DNA of 6,161 bases. It comes from Lachnospiraceae bacterium (GTDB lineage Bacteria > Bacillota_A > Clostridia > Lachnospirales > Lachnospiraceae). Below are positions 1 to 5,498 of this stretch, one piece after another (within the stretch, counting starts at the first letter, position 1; each line of letters opens with the position of its first letter). Under the pieces are notes generated by a model that worked only from the letters and a program-made list of their open reading frames with translations, was not told the origin of the DNA and made no database searches. The DNA lies in the NCBI GenBank assembly GCA_016281675.1, contig JAEEJD010000230.1, forward strand, positions 1 through 6,161, written 5' to 3'. Both the position numbers and the translations under genes were made by a program.

Positions 1-54
1 CTGGGACTTGCCGGAGATCAGATATCGCGCGTAGCGGGTGAGAACATCCTGTAA
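1..54 (+). CDS. C-terminal end of an upstream protein, possibly amidohydrolase-like (partial)
   Basis: Frame 1 reads 17 codons, LGLAGDQISRVAGENIL, and then stops at TAA (52-54). The pattern 'GL..(D/E)x(I/V)xx(I/V)xGxN(I/L)L' resembles the C-terminal helix of metal-dependent hydrolases of the amidohydrolase or membrane-dipeptidase type, where a conserved Asn sits near the end. This is only a resemblance over 17 residues, so the family is a guess. That it is the tail of a real gene is more secure: codon use matches the window, the frame runs in from the edge, and an AT-rich non-coding stretch begins directly after the stop. No clear terminator with a stem and U-tract follows it closely. Confidence 0.45.
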   Translation: MGLAGDQISRVAGENIL

Positions 55-115
55 AATCACAAAATGACACATGTTAATGTTGGCTAACAAACAAAATGCA
101 ACATATTGTGTAATA

Positions 116-141
116 GCGTTTATTCACGACGCGAATAACGC
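116..141. repeat. Imperfect inverted repeat / hairpin
   Basis: The left arm GCGTTTATTC (116-125) and right arm GAATAACGC (133-141) pair over 9 bp with one bulged T (121), leaving a seven-base loop. No T-run follows on the + strand, so it is not a standard intrinsic terminator. It could be an operator, an mRNA hairpin behind the upstream gene, or chance in AT-rich DNA. Confidence 0.4.
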
Positions 142-165
142 AATAAATAACGGAAACGTTTATAC

Positions 166-209
166 AAAAAAGTGACAGAAAATCCAGACCAACACGGTCA
201 ACGTTTTTT
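166..209 (+). terminator. Weak terminator-like element with T6 run (tentative)
   Basis: GACC (187-190) and GGTC (196-199) form a 4-bp stem with a five-base loop, followed after AACG by six T (204-209). An alternative fold pairs A166-A171 with T204-T209 and TGAC (173-176) with GTCA (197-200), which would consume the short stem. The stem is too short and too far from the T-run for a confident terminator. It could weakly end the upstream gene, be a leader switch, or be nothing. Confidence 0.2.
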
Positions 210-211
210 AG

Positions 212-234
212 GCATTAAATCACGCATGTAATGC
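212..234. promoter_or_regulatory. Inverted repeat just upstream of the prfC -10 box (possible operator)
   Basis: GCATTA (212-217) and TAATGC (229-234) are perfect 6-bp inverted arms around an 11-base centre; a second, nested GCAT/ATGC pair lies at 224-234. The site ends 11 bases before the TATAAT box, covering the place where a -35 element would lie. That position fits a dimeric regulator site, but short AT-rich repeats also arise by chance. Confidence 0.25.
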
Positions 235-245
235 AATGATTTATC

Positions 246-251
246 TATAAT
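246..251 (+). promoter_or_regulatory. TATAAT -10 box candidate for prfC
   Basis: The hexamer at 246-251 matches the sigma-A -10 consensus exactly. No convincing -35 element lies 16-18 bases upstream, and there is no TGn extension. Transcription from it would begin near 257-258, inside or at the edge of the prfC SD, giving an mRNA leader of only about 15 bases. Either this is a short-leader promoter or the match is coincidental and the real promoter lies further upstream. Confidence 0.3.
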
Positions 252-271
252 TTACAAAGGAACAGACAACG

Positions 272-1870
272 ATGGCAGACAAACAGCTGAAAACCGAGAT
301 AGAAAAAAGAAGGACTTTTGCGATCATATCGCATCCCGATGCAGGTAAGACAACACTTACGGAGAAGTTCCTTCTGTACGGAGGCGCAATTAACCTTGCC
401 GGAAGCGTAAAAGGAAAGGCTACCGCGAGACATGCGGTATCCGACTGGATGGAGATAGAGAAGGAACGAGGTATCTCGGTTACATCATCGGTTCTTCAGT
501 TCAATTACGGCGGGTTCTGCATCAATATCCTTGATACACCGGGACACCAGGACTTCTCGGAGGATACGTACAGAACGCTTATGGCTGCCGATTCCGCGGT
601 CATGGTAATAGATGCCGCAAAAGGTGTCGAGCCGCAGACAAGGAAGCTCTTTAAAGTCTGCGCCATGCGCAAGATCCCTATCTTTACGTTTATGAACAAG
701 CTTGACCGTGATGCGATGGATCCGTTCGAGCTTCTGGATGATATAGAAAACGAACTCGGTATCCCGACATGTCCGATGAACTGGCCGATAGGTTCGGGTA
801 AGGAATTTAAAGGAGTATACGATAGACAGCGTGAGATGGTCGTTGTATATTCCGATACTCAGAAGGGTACCAAGGAGGGACATAAGGAGGAGATCCCGTT
901 ATCGGACAGCGATGCGCTTTTAGAAGTTCTCGGACAGAGCGCATTTGACAAGTTGATGGAAGATGTGGAACTTCTTGACGGCGCCGGAAGTGAATTTTCA
1001 AGAGATGAAGTCGATGCGGGAATGCTTTCACCCGTGTTCTTCGGCTCCGCACTCACAAACTTCGGAGTCGAGCTGTTCCTTCAGAACTTCCTTAAGATGA
1101 CGCTGTCTCCGTTGCCGAGGACCGCCGATACCGGGGTTATAGATCCCGTATCGGATGATTTTTCGGCATTCGTGTTCAAGATACAGGCAAACATGAACAA
1201 GGCTCACCGCGACAGGATCGCATTCATGAGAATATGTTCCGGAAAGTTTACGGCGGGTATGGAAGTTCTCCATGTTCAGGGAGACAAGGTTATGCGACTG
1301 TCGCAGCCGCAGCAGATGATGGCGAGCGAGAGACATATAGTTGATGAGGCTTATGCGGGGGATATAATCGGTGTGTTCGATCCGGGAATATTCTCGATAG
1401 GAGATACCGTTTGCGCGCCGAATGTAAAGTTCGCGTATGAAGGTATACCGACATTTGCGCCTGAGCATTTTGCCAGAGTCAGACAGATAGATACGATGAA
1501 GCGTAAACAGTTTGTGAAAGGTATCACCCAGATCGCACAGGAAGGTGCGATACAGATATTCCACGAGCTTAATACCGGATTGGAAGAGATCATAGTCGGG
1601 GTTGTCGGAGTGCTGCAGTTTGAAGTGCTCAAATACAGGCTGGAGAATGAATACAATGTCGAGATCAAAATGGATACGCTTCCTTTCGAGCATATCCGCT
1701 GGATTGCCAATACCGATATCGATATCGATAAACTTACGGGAACATCCGATATGAAGAAGGTAACGGATCTTAAAGACAGACCGCTTCTGCTCTTTGTTAA
1801 CAGCTGGAGCATCAAGATGACCGAGGAGAGAAATGAGGGATTGAAGCTTGAGGAGTTCTCGAGAAACTAG
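272..1870 (+). CDS. prfC: Peptide chain release factor 3 (RF3)
   Basis: RF3 is a cytoplasmic translational GTPase that recycles RF1/RF2 from the ribosome after peptide release. The 532-residue length is normal for the family. Visible GTPase motifs are the P-loop SHPDAGKTT (20-28), the 'RGISVTSS' switch I segment (66-73), DTPGHQDFSEDTYR (88-101), NKLD (142-145) and a G5-like GSALTNFGV (from 258). The SHPDAGKTT and GHQDFSEDTYR variants separate RF3 from EF-G, LepA and TypA. A beta-barrel domain 2 follows at about 290-390, then the RF3 C-terminal domain with 'GVVGVLQFEVLKYRLENEY' near 445-465. The start is an ATG with AAAGGA (256-261) ten bases upstream. Its last 23 bases overlap the next gene in another frame. 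All key GTPase residues are intact, so it should be functional. Confidence 0.97.
   Translation: MADKQLKTEIEKRRTFAIISHPDAGKTTLTEKFLLYGGAINLAGSVKGKATARHAVSDWMEIEKERGISVTSSVLQFNYGGFCINILDTPGHQDFSEDTYRTLMAADSAVMVIDAAKGVEPQTRKLFKVCAMRKIPIFTFMNKLDRDAMDPFELLDDIENELGIPTCPMNWPIGSGKEFKGVYDRQREMVVVYSDTQKGTKEGHKEEIPLSDSDALLEVLGQSAFDKLMEDVELLDGAGSEFSRDEVDAGMLSPVFFGSALTNFGVELFLQNFLKMTLSPLPRTADTGVIDPVSDDFSAFVFKIQANMNKAHRDRIAFMRICSGKFTAGMEVLHVQGDKVMRLSQPQQMMASERHIVDEAYAGDIIGVFDPGIFSIGDTVCAPNVKFAYEGIPTFAPEHFARVRQIDTMKRKQFVKGITQIAQEGAIQIFHELNTGLEEIIVGVVGVLQFEVLKYRLENEYNVEIKMDTLPFEHIRWIANTDIDIDKLTGTSDMKKVTDLKDRPLLLFVNSWSIKMTEERNEGLKLEEFSRN
1835..1840 (+). promoter_or_regulatory. Ribosome binding site that supports the TTG start at 1848
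   Basis: GAGGGA lies seven bases before TTG (1848-1850), within the end of prfC. The only other early in-frame start, ATG at 1902, has no SD and would remove the arginine-rich n-region of the signal peptide. An in-frame ATG at 1833 is closed by TGA after three codons. The TTG is therefore the best start, and ribosomes finishing prfC would be close by to reinitiate. Confidence 0.55.
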
Positions 1871-3227
1871 AACAGCCGCATATCGAATAATATCAACTGT
1901 TATGATAACGGTCCTTGCTACCGCCGCCCTTAGCGGATGCGGGGTTTCAATAGATGACCTTCTTGACAGACCTGATTCAATATCAAGCGTTACTAACGGC
2001 AATGCCCCCGGGGTAACACCCGTTACCGTGCCGGGAGCCATACAGGTCATCGATATGAACGGTGATGTTCACGAGACTTCGGTCGATGTGATAGATGCCG
2101 CAGAGGCTGAGGATGACATTTCAAACACGCTTCCGGCAAGGAACCTTGCGTCGGTTGCATCAAATCTGGCTTTTTCGGAAGATTCCAATTTTGCATACAC
2201 ACAGCTCGGCGAATCCGCAAGAACGACGTACAGGGAAATATATGCAGTAATCACTGATATGCTTGAGAAGGTTGAGCTTACGACGAAGGATACGGATGAG
2301 GTTGATCTTGCGTTTCGTGCGGTCATGGTAGATCATCCCGAGATATTTTACGTCAAAGGATACTCGATCGGAAAGTACATGAGCGGAAGCGTTCTCAAGA
2401 AGATCGTTTTTTCCGGAACGTATACAATGAATAAGAGCGAGCGTGAAAGGTGCCAAAGCGAAGTTGATGCGTATGTTGACGGGATCATCGGAGGATGTCC
2501 GGATACCGGGAATGATTTTGACAGGATCAAGTATGTGTATGACTACCTGATCAGGAACAACGAGTACGATCTTGATTCCGAAAACAATCAGAACATACTC
2601 AGTGTTGTGCAAAACGGAAGAACGGTATGCCAGGGTTACACGAAGATGATGCAGCTCGTGTTAAACCGTATGGGCATATTCTGTACGCTCGTGAACGGTA
2701 AGGCTTGCGGACGTAACGGAGTTCCCGATTCGCAGGATCTGAAGGATTCGAAGAATGCCGAATGGGGCGGCCACGTATGGAACATAGTCAAATGCAACGG
2801 AATGTACTATAACGTCGATGTCACATGGGGAGACGCGGCGATAACGCTTATGAACACGGACGGAACGCTTTCGACCGACATCGACGTCAATTATGAGTTC
2901 TTCCTCGTTGACGATGCCGAGCTTGCCGGAACACACGAACCCGAGCCGGTTGTACGTATGCCGCGATGCAATTCGATGGAGGACAATTACTACAACCACG
3001 AGGGTGTCTACTTCACCCAGGTAGATCCCGATCAGCTGTACAGAGTGTTCGAATCGGCGCTTTCCAAAGGTGAGACCCACGTATTCATAAAAGCGGCAAA
3101 CGAGGACGTGTTCAAAAGGCTCCACGAGGATCTGTTTGACAGGCAGAACGTCTTTGAATATCTGGGCAGGACGAACGTTCGTTATGTCGAATTCGAAGAG
3201 AGAAATTTGATCATGATTTCGCTATGA
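1848..3227 (+). CDS. Transglutaminase-like superfamily lipoprotein
   Basis: This is a predicted surface lipoprotein of 459 residues. The N-terminus has a basic n-region (R2, R5, R8, R13), a hydrophobic stretch (14-28) and a lipobox LSGC, so Cys31 should be lipidated after signal peptidase II cleavage. A Ser/Thr/Pro/Val-rich linker (about 44-65) follows. The core (about 225-330) is a transglutaminase-like fold with a complete Cys-His-Asp triad: Cys261 in TVCQGY, His309 in GGHVWN and Asp324 in YNVDVTWGD. An FFLVDD segment and a C-terminal domain with 'PRCNS..DNYYNHEGVYF' come next, as in many clostridial proteins of this type. Family members may act as proteases, amidases or crosslinking enzymes on the cell wall or on proteins; the substrate here is unknown. 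The start is TTG, overlapping prfC by 23 bases. No terminator is evident in the gap behind it. Confidence 0.88.
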   Translation: MRSSRETRTAAYRIISTVMITVLATAALSGCGVSIDDLLDRPDSISSVTNGNAPGVTPVTVPGAIQVIDMNGDVHETSVDVIDAAEAEDDISNTLPARNLASVASNLAFSEDSNFAYTQLGESARTTYREIYAVITDMLEKVELTTKDTDEVDLAFRAVMVDHPEIFYVKGYSIGKYMSGSVLKKIVFSGTYTMNKSERERCQSEVDAYVDGIIGGCPDTGNDFDRIKYVYDYLIRNNEYDLDSENNQNILSVVQNGRTVCQGYTKMMQLVLNRMGIFCTLVNGKACGRNGVPDSQDLKDSKNAEWGGHVWNIVKCNGMYYNVDVTWGDAAITLMNTDGTLSTDIDVNYEFFLVDDAELAGTHEPEPVVRMPRCNSMEDNYYNHEGVYFTQVDPDQLYRVFESALSKGETHVFIKAANEDVFKRLHEDLFDRQNVFEYLGRTNVRYVEFEERNLIMISL

Positions 3228-3242
3228 AAATCCGCGCTGTTG

Positions 3243-3251
3243 TGGTAAAAT
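3243..3251 (+). promoter_or_regulatory. Extended -10 promoter candidate for the yqhY-nusB-xseAB-dxs operon
   Basis: TGGTAAAAT at 3243-3251 fits the extended -10 pattern TGnTAtAAT with five of six hexamer matches. No good -35 lies 16-18 bases upstream, which is acceptable for extended -10 promoters. Transcription would begin near 3258, giving a leader of about 48 bases. It sits in the only substantial gap between the lipoprotein gene and the following tight cluster, which supports a fresh start there. An 8-bp palindrome AGATATCT (3283-3290) lies just before the SD, meaning unknown. Confidence 0.35.
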
Positions 3252-3305
3252 CATATTTACGTTTGCATTATCTGAAATCTAAAGATATCTATCGGAGGAA
3301 AGATC

Positions 3306-3668
3306 ATGGAAGAAAACTATGCTGTTTGTGATGAAGTTCTCGGCGATGTCAGGATCTCTGACGAGGTTGTTGCCAACATCGCGGTTATTGCGGCAGGCGA
3401 AATAGAAGGCGTTTCCTGCGTGCTCGGAGAGGGCAAGCCCAATGAGCTGAAGAACATCGTCGGTATCAAGAATTATTCCAAGGACCTTCGTGTTGAGGTT
3501 TGCGACAGGATCGTATCCGTCGATATGGCGATCGCGGTCAAGTACGGGTTCTCGCTTCCCAAGGTCGGTAAGGCTGTTCAGGAACGTGTCAGAACATCGA
3601 TCGAGAATATGACCGGACTTGAGGTGTCGGATGTAAATGTCCGTATCGCAAGTGTGGATCTTAAATAA
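3306..3668 (+). CDS. Asp23/Gls24 family protein (YqhY-like)
   Basis: This small acidic protein of 120 residues belongs to the Asp23/Gls24 (alkaline shock protein) family. The hallmark is the stretch ISDEVVANIAVIAAGEIEGV (17-36), followed by 'VEVCDRIVSVDMAIAVKYGFSLPKV' and a C-terminal 'VRTSIENMTGLEVSDVNVRI'. There is no signal peptide or membrane segment, so it is cytoplasmic. Its place directly before nusB matches B. subtilis yqhY, which follows accB-accC and has been linked to control of acetyl-CoA carboxylase; other paralogues act in envelope stress. No acc genes are present upstream here, so that link is untested. The start ATG has a strong SD, GGAGGA (3294-3299), six bases away. It probably opens the operon. 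The family call is secure; the role is inferred from position. Confidence 0.9.
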   Translation: MEENYAVCDEVLGDVRISDEVVANIAVIAAGEIEGVSCVLGEGKPNELKNIVGIKNYSKDLRVEVCDRIVSVDMAIAVKYGFSLPKVGKAVQERVRTSIENMTGLEVSDVNVRIASVDLK

Positions 3669-3675
3669 ACGTTTC

Positions 3676-3680
3676 GGTGG
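3676..3680 (+). promoter_or_regulatory. Ribosome binding site that decides the nusB start
   Basis: GGTGG lies five bases before ATG at 3686. An in-frame GTG at 3677 would start three codons earlier but overlaps this element and has no SD of its own. The protein from ATG, MTRSLIREHLFKLL, also fits the usual NusB N-terminus better. Confidence 0.4.
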
Positions 3681-3685
3681 CACAG

Positions 3686-4114
3686 ATGACAAGATCGCTT
3701 ATAAGGGAGCATCTGTTCAAGCTCCTGTTTCGAATCGAGTTCAATGATCCGGATGATATGCCGGAGCAGGTAAGGCTTTTTTTCGAGGATGCATGTCCCG
3801 AAGACGGATATGACAGCACGGGTTCCGATATACCCGATGAAGACGCTTCCTACATCAGGAACAAGTATGAGCACATACTCGAACTTCTTCCCGAGATTGA
3901 CGAGAAGATAGACGGTGCCGCAAAAGGATGGAGTCTGCCACGTATAGGAAAAGTCGAACTGTCCGTTCTGCGTCTTGCCGTATACGAGATGCTCTATGAC
4001 GACGACATTCCTGTTGGCGTTGCCATCGATGAGGCGGTCGAGCTGTCGAAGAAGTTCGGGCAGGAATCGTCGGGACCGTTTGTGAACGGTATACTCGCAA
4101 CACTTGCCAAATAG
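3686..4114 (+). CDS. nusB: Transcription antitermination factor NusB
   Basis: NusB is a small all-helical RNA-binding protein. With NusE (ribosomal protein S10) it binds boxA RNA and supports antitermination in rRNA operons. The N-terminal helix 'REHLFKLLFRIEF', the central 'LPRIGKVELSVLRLAVYEMLY' and the C-terminal 'AIDEAVELSKKFGQESSGPFVNGIL' are all typical of the family. The length is 142 residues from the chosen ATG, or 145 if GTG at 3677 is used. The segment at about 32-60 is unusually acidic (many Asp/Glu, with a Gly/Ser/Asp patch) and looks like a small loop expansion between helices. It lies 17 bases after the Gls24-family gene and nine before xseA. In many Firmicutes folD lies between nusB and xseA; it is absent here. 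Confidence 0.93.
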   Translation: MTRSLIREHLFKLLFRIEFNDPDDMPEQVRLFFEDACPEDGYDSTGSDIPDEDASYIRNKYEHILELLPEIDEKIDGAAKGWSLPRIGKVELSVLRLAVYEMLYDDDIPVGVAIDEAVELSKKFGQESSGPFVNGILATLAK

Positions 4115-4123
4115 TCTGTTTGT

Positions 4124-5335
4124 ATGAGTGTATATACTGTCGGGCAGATCAATGCCTATATCAAGAATATGTTCTCGCAGGATTATCTGCTGCATTCTGT
4201 TATCGTGTCGGGAGAGGTCAGTAACATCAAGTATCACTCCTCAGGTCATGTTTATTTCACAATGAAAGATGAATCGGGAGTGCTTTCCGCCGTTATGTTC
4301 AAAGGCAATGCCATGAAGATGACGTGGCGGCCTCAAAACGGCGACATGATAGAGGCGGCCGGTTCCGTAGGAACGTATGAAAAGAGCGGCAACTATCAGT
4401 TGTATGTCACCTCGATACAAAGATCCGGAGCCGGGGCACAGCATGAAGAACTGCAGAAACTTATCGAAAAACTTTCCGAAAAGGGAATGTTCGACGATAT
4501 GTATAAGATTCCGATACCGAAGTATTCGTTTAAGGTCGGAGTTGTGACATCCCCGACGGGATCGGTAATACACGACATCAGACAGGTCGCCGCAAGAAGA
4601 AATCCCGGAGTCGAGATAATACTTCAGAGTGCAAAGGTTCAGGGAGACGGTGCGGCTCTTTCTATCATCGAAGGCATTCACGCTCTTGAAGAGCGGGGAG
4701 TCGATGTCATGATAATCGGGCGAGGCGGCGGAAGCGAAGAGGATCTGTCGGCCTTTAACGACGAGGCGCTTGCGCAGGCGATATTCGACTGCAGTATTCC
4801 GATCATATCCGCGGTAGGACACGGTGATGACGAATCCATAACCGATATGGTTGCCGATGTCCATGCACCTACACCATCCGCGGCGGCGGAACTTGCGGTG
4901 TTCATGTTCGACGATTTCGTCAAAGATGTCGGCATGCTTGCGATCACGCTCGAGCGTCTGATGCAGAAGCATATCGACCGAAACAAAAACGAGATCCGCC
5001 AGAGGATGCTCCGTATGGAGGCACTCTCGCCTGCGGCGAAAATCAGAATGCAGAAGATGGAGTATAAAAGCAGGGCAGAGCGGCTCGATACGCTTATGAA
5101 GAATAAACTCGAGCGCACAAGATCACGGATGCTCATATACATTGAAAAATACAAGGCGCTCTCGCCGCTTGACAGGATCGGACACGGGTTTGCCGCAGTG
5201 ACTGGCAGTGACGGAAAGAGGATCACGGATATAGATTCGGTCCGGCCGAATGACCGGATAACACTCACGATGAAGGACGGCAGGATAACGGCGACAGCCG
5301 ATACGGTAGAAAAGAGGAACGTATATGACTCTTGA
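4124..5335 (+). CDS. xseA: Exodeoxyribonuclease VII large subunit
   Basis: XseA is the catalytic subunit of exonuclease VII, which degrades single-stranded DNA from both ends without a metal requirement. An N-terminal OB-fold (about 3-100, 'YTVGQINAYIK...VSGEVSNIKYHSSGHVYFTMKD') leads into the catalytic domain with 'TSPTGSVIHDI', 'IIGRGGGSEEDLSAFNDE' and 'APTPSAAAELAV'. Residues equivalent to the functionally important Asp, Arg, His and Asp of the E. coli enzyme are kept (Asp151, Arg200, His233, Asp236). The usual GHE(T/V)D motif, however, reads GHGDD, and the C-terminal RGY/F motif reads HGF (354-356). A long charged coiled-coil region (about 270-345) follows, as expected for XseB binding. 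The 403-residue length is normal. No SD precedes the ATG; the gene starts nine bases after nusB, so translation is probably coupled. It overlaps xseB by 11 bases. Confidence 0.96.
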   Translation: MSVYTVGQINAYIKNMFSQDYLLHSVIVSGEVSNIKYHSSGHVYFTMKDESGVLSAVMFKGNAMKMTWRPQNGDMIEAAGSVGTYEKSGNYQLYVTSIQRSGAGAQHEELQKLIEKLSEKGMFDDMYKIPIPKYSFKVGVVTSPTGSVIHDIRQVAARRNPGVEIILQSAKVQGDGAALSIIEGIHALEERGVDVMIIGRGGGSEEDLSAFNDEALAQAIFDCSIPIISAVGHGDDESITDMVADVHAPTPSAAAELAVFMFDDFVKDVGMLAITLERLMQKHIDRNKNEIRQRMLRMEALSPAAKIRMQKMEYKSRAERLDTLMKNKLERTRSRMLIYIEKYKALSPLDRIGHGFAAVTGSDGKRITDIDSVRPNDRITLTMKDGRITATADTVEKRNVYDS

Positions 5336-5498
5336 GGAAAACTTTGAAAAGCTTGACGCGATAATGGAAAAACTGTCCGATGATTCGCTTCCGCTGGAGG
5401 AATCGTTCGGGATCTACAAAGAAGGAATGGAGCTTCTCGGTAACTGCCAGAAAGTTATAGAGGATGTCGAGAAGAGGGTAGAAGAACTGTCGAAATGA
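5325..5498 (+). CDS. xseB: Exodeoxyribonuclease VII small subunit
   Basis: XseB is the small helical subunit of exonuclease VII. Several copies bind the coiled coil of XseA and are needed for activity. The 57-residue product begins [17 protein letters not shown] and contains '[21 protein letters not shown]' and an ending rich in Lys/Glu, all typical (usual family length 60-80). It reads as two helices split at SDDSLPLEE. The ATG lies inside xseA (11-base overlap), with AGAGGAA (5313-5319) five bases upstream, a strong SD. Its stop overlaps the dxs start in an ATGA arrangement. It is short for the family but all core positions are present. Confidence 0.93.
   Translation: MTLEENFEKLDAIMEKLSDDSLPLEESFGIYKEGMELLGNCQKVIEDVEKRVEELSK

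Larger units (their letters stand above)
55..271. other. Intergenic region upstream of prfC, AT-rich with several inverted repeats
   Basis: This 217-base stretch has no credible gene; the only ATG-started frame near its beginning (64-87) is seven codons without an SD. It is clearly more AT-rich than the flanking genes. It contains small inverted repeats at 72-89 (TGTTA/TAACA), 116-141 (9 bp, one bulge), 187-199 (GACC/GGTC) and 212-234 (GCATTA/TAATGC). It also has a direct repeat AATAACG (134-140 and 146-152), a run of six T (204-209) and a TATAAT box (246-251). It probably holds the prfC promoter and perhaps its control elements. I recognise no known riboswitch or leader family. Confidence 0.6.

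Noticed and set aside
64..87. Seven-codon frame MTHVNVG, considered as a leader peptide of prfC
   Set aside because: It has no SD, no run of a regulatory amino acid, and lies far from the later hairpins. Chance occurrence is more likely.
116..141. Hairpin considered as an intrinsic terminator of the upstream gene
   Set aside because: The right arm is followed by AATAAATAACGG and not a T-run, so it does not fit a Rho-independent terminator on this strand. On the other strand there is no gene to end.
55..271. Known riboswitch or T-box in front of prfC
   Set aside because: No conserved T-box sequence, no recognisable riboswitch core and no strong terminator was seen. The short AT-rich repeats are not enough for such a call.
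1902..1904. ATG considered as the start of the lipoprotein gene
   Set aside because: It has no SD and would leave a signal peptide without a positively charged n-region, whereas TTG 1848 has a well-placed SD and four arginines.
1028..2050. Long reverse-strand open frame of 340 codons opposite prfC and the lipoprotein gene start
   Set aside because: It lies antisense to two well-supported genes, shows no recognisable domain, and its Arg/Ile/Leu-rich composition is what reversed codons of the + strand genes would give.
3578..4237. Reverse-strand open frame of 219 codons across the Gls24 gene end, nusB and the xseA start
   Set aside because: It is a shadow of three real + strand genes, with no domain signature and no fitting SD-led operon on that strand.
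4241..4972. Reverse-strand open frame of 243 codons opposite xseA
   Set aside because: It is fully antisense to a secure xseA. Low stop frequency on the opposite strand follows from the codon bias of xseA.
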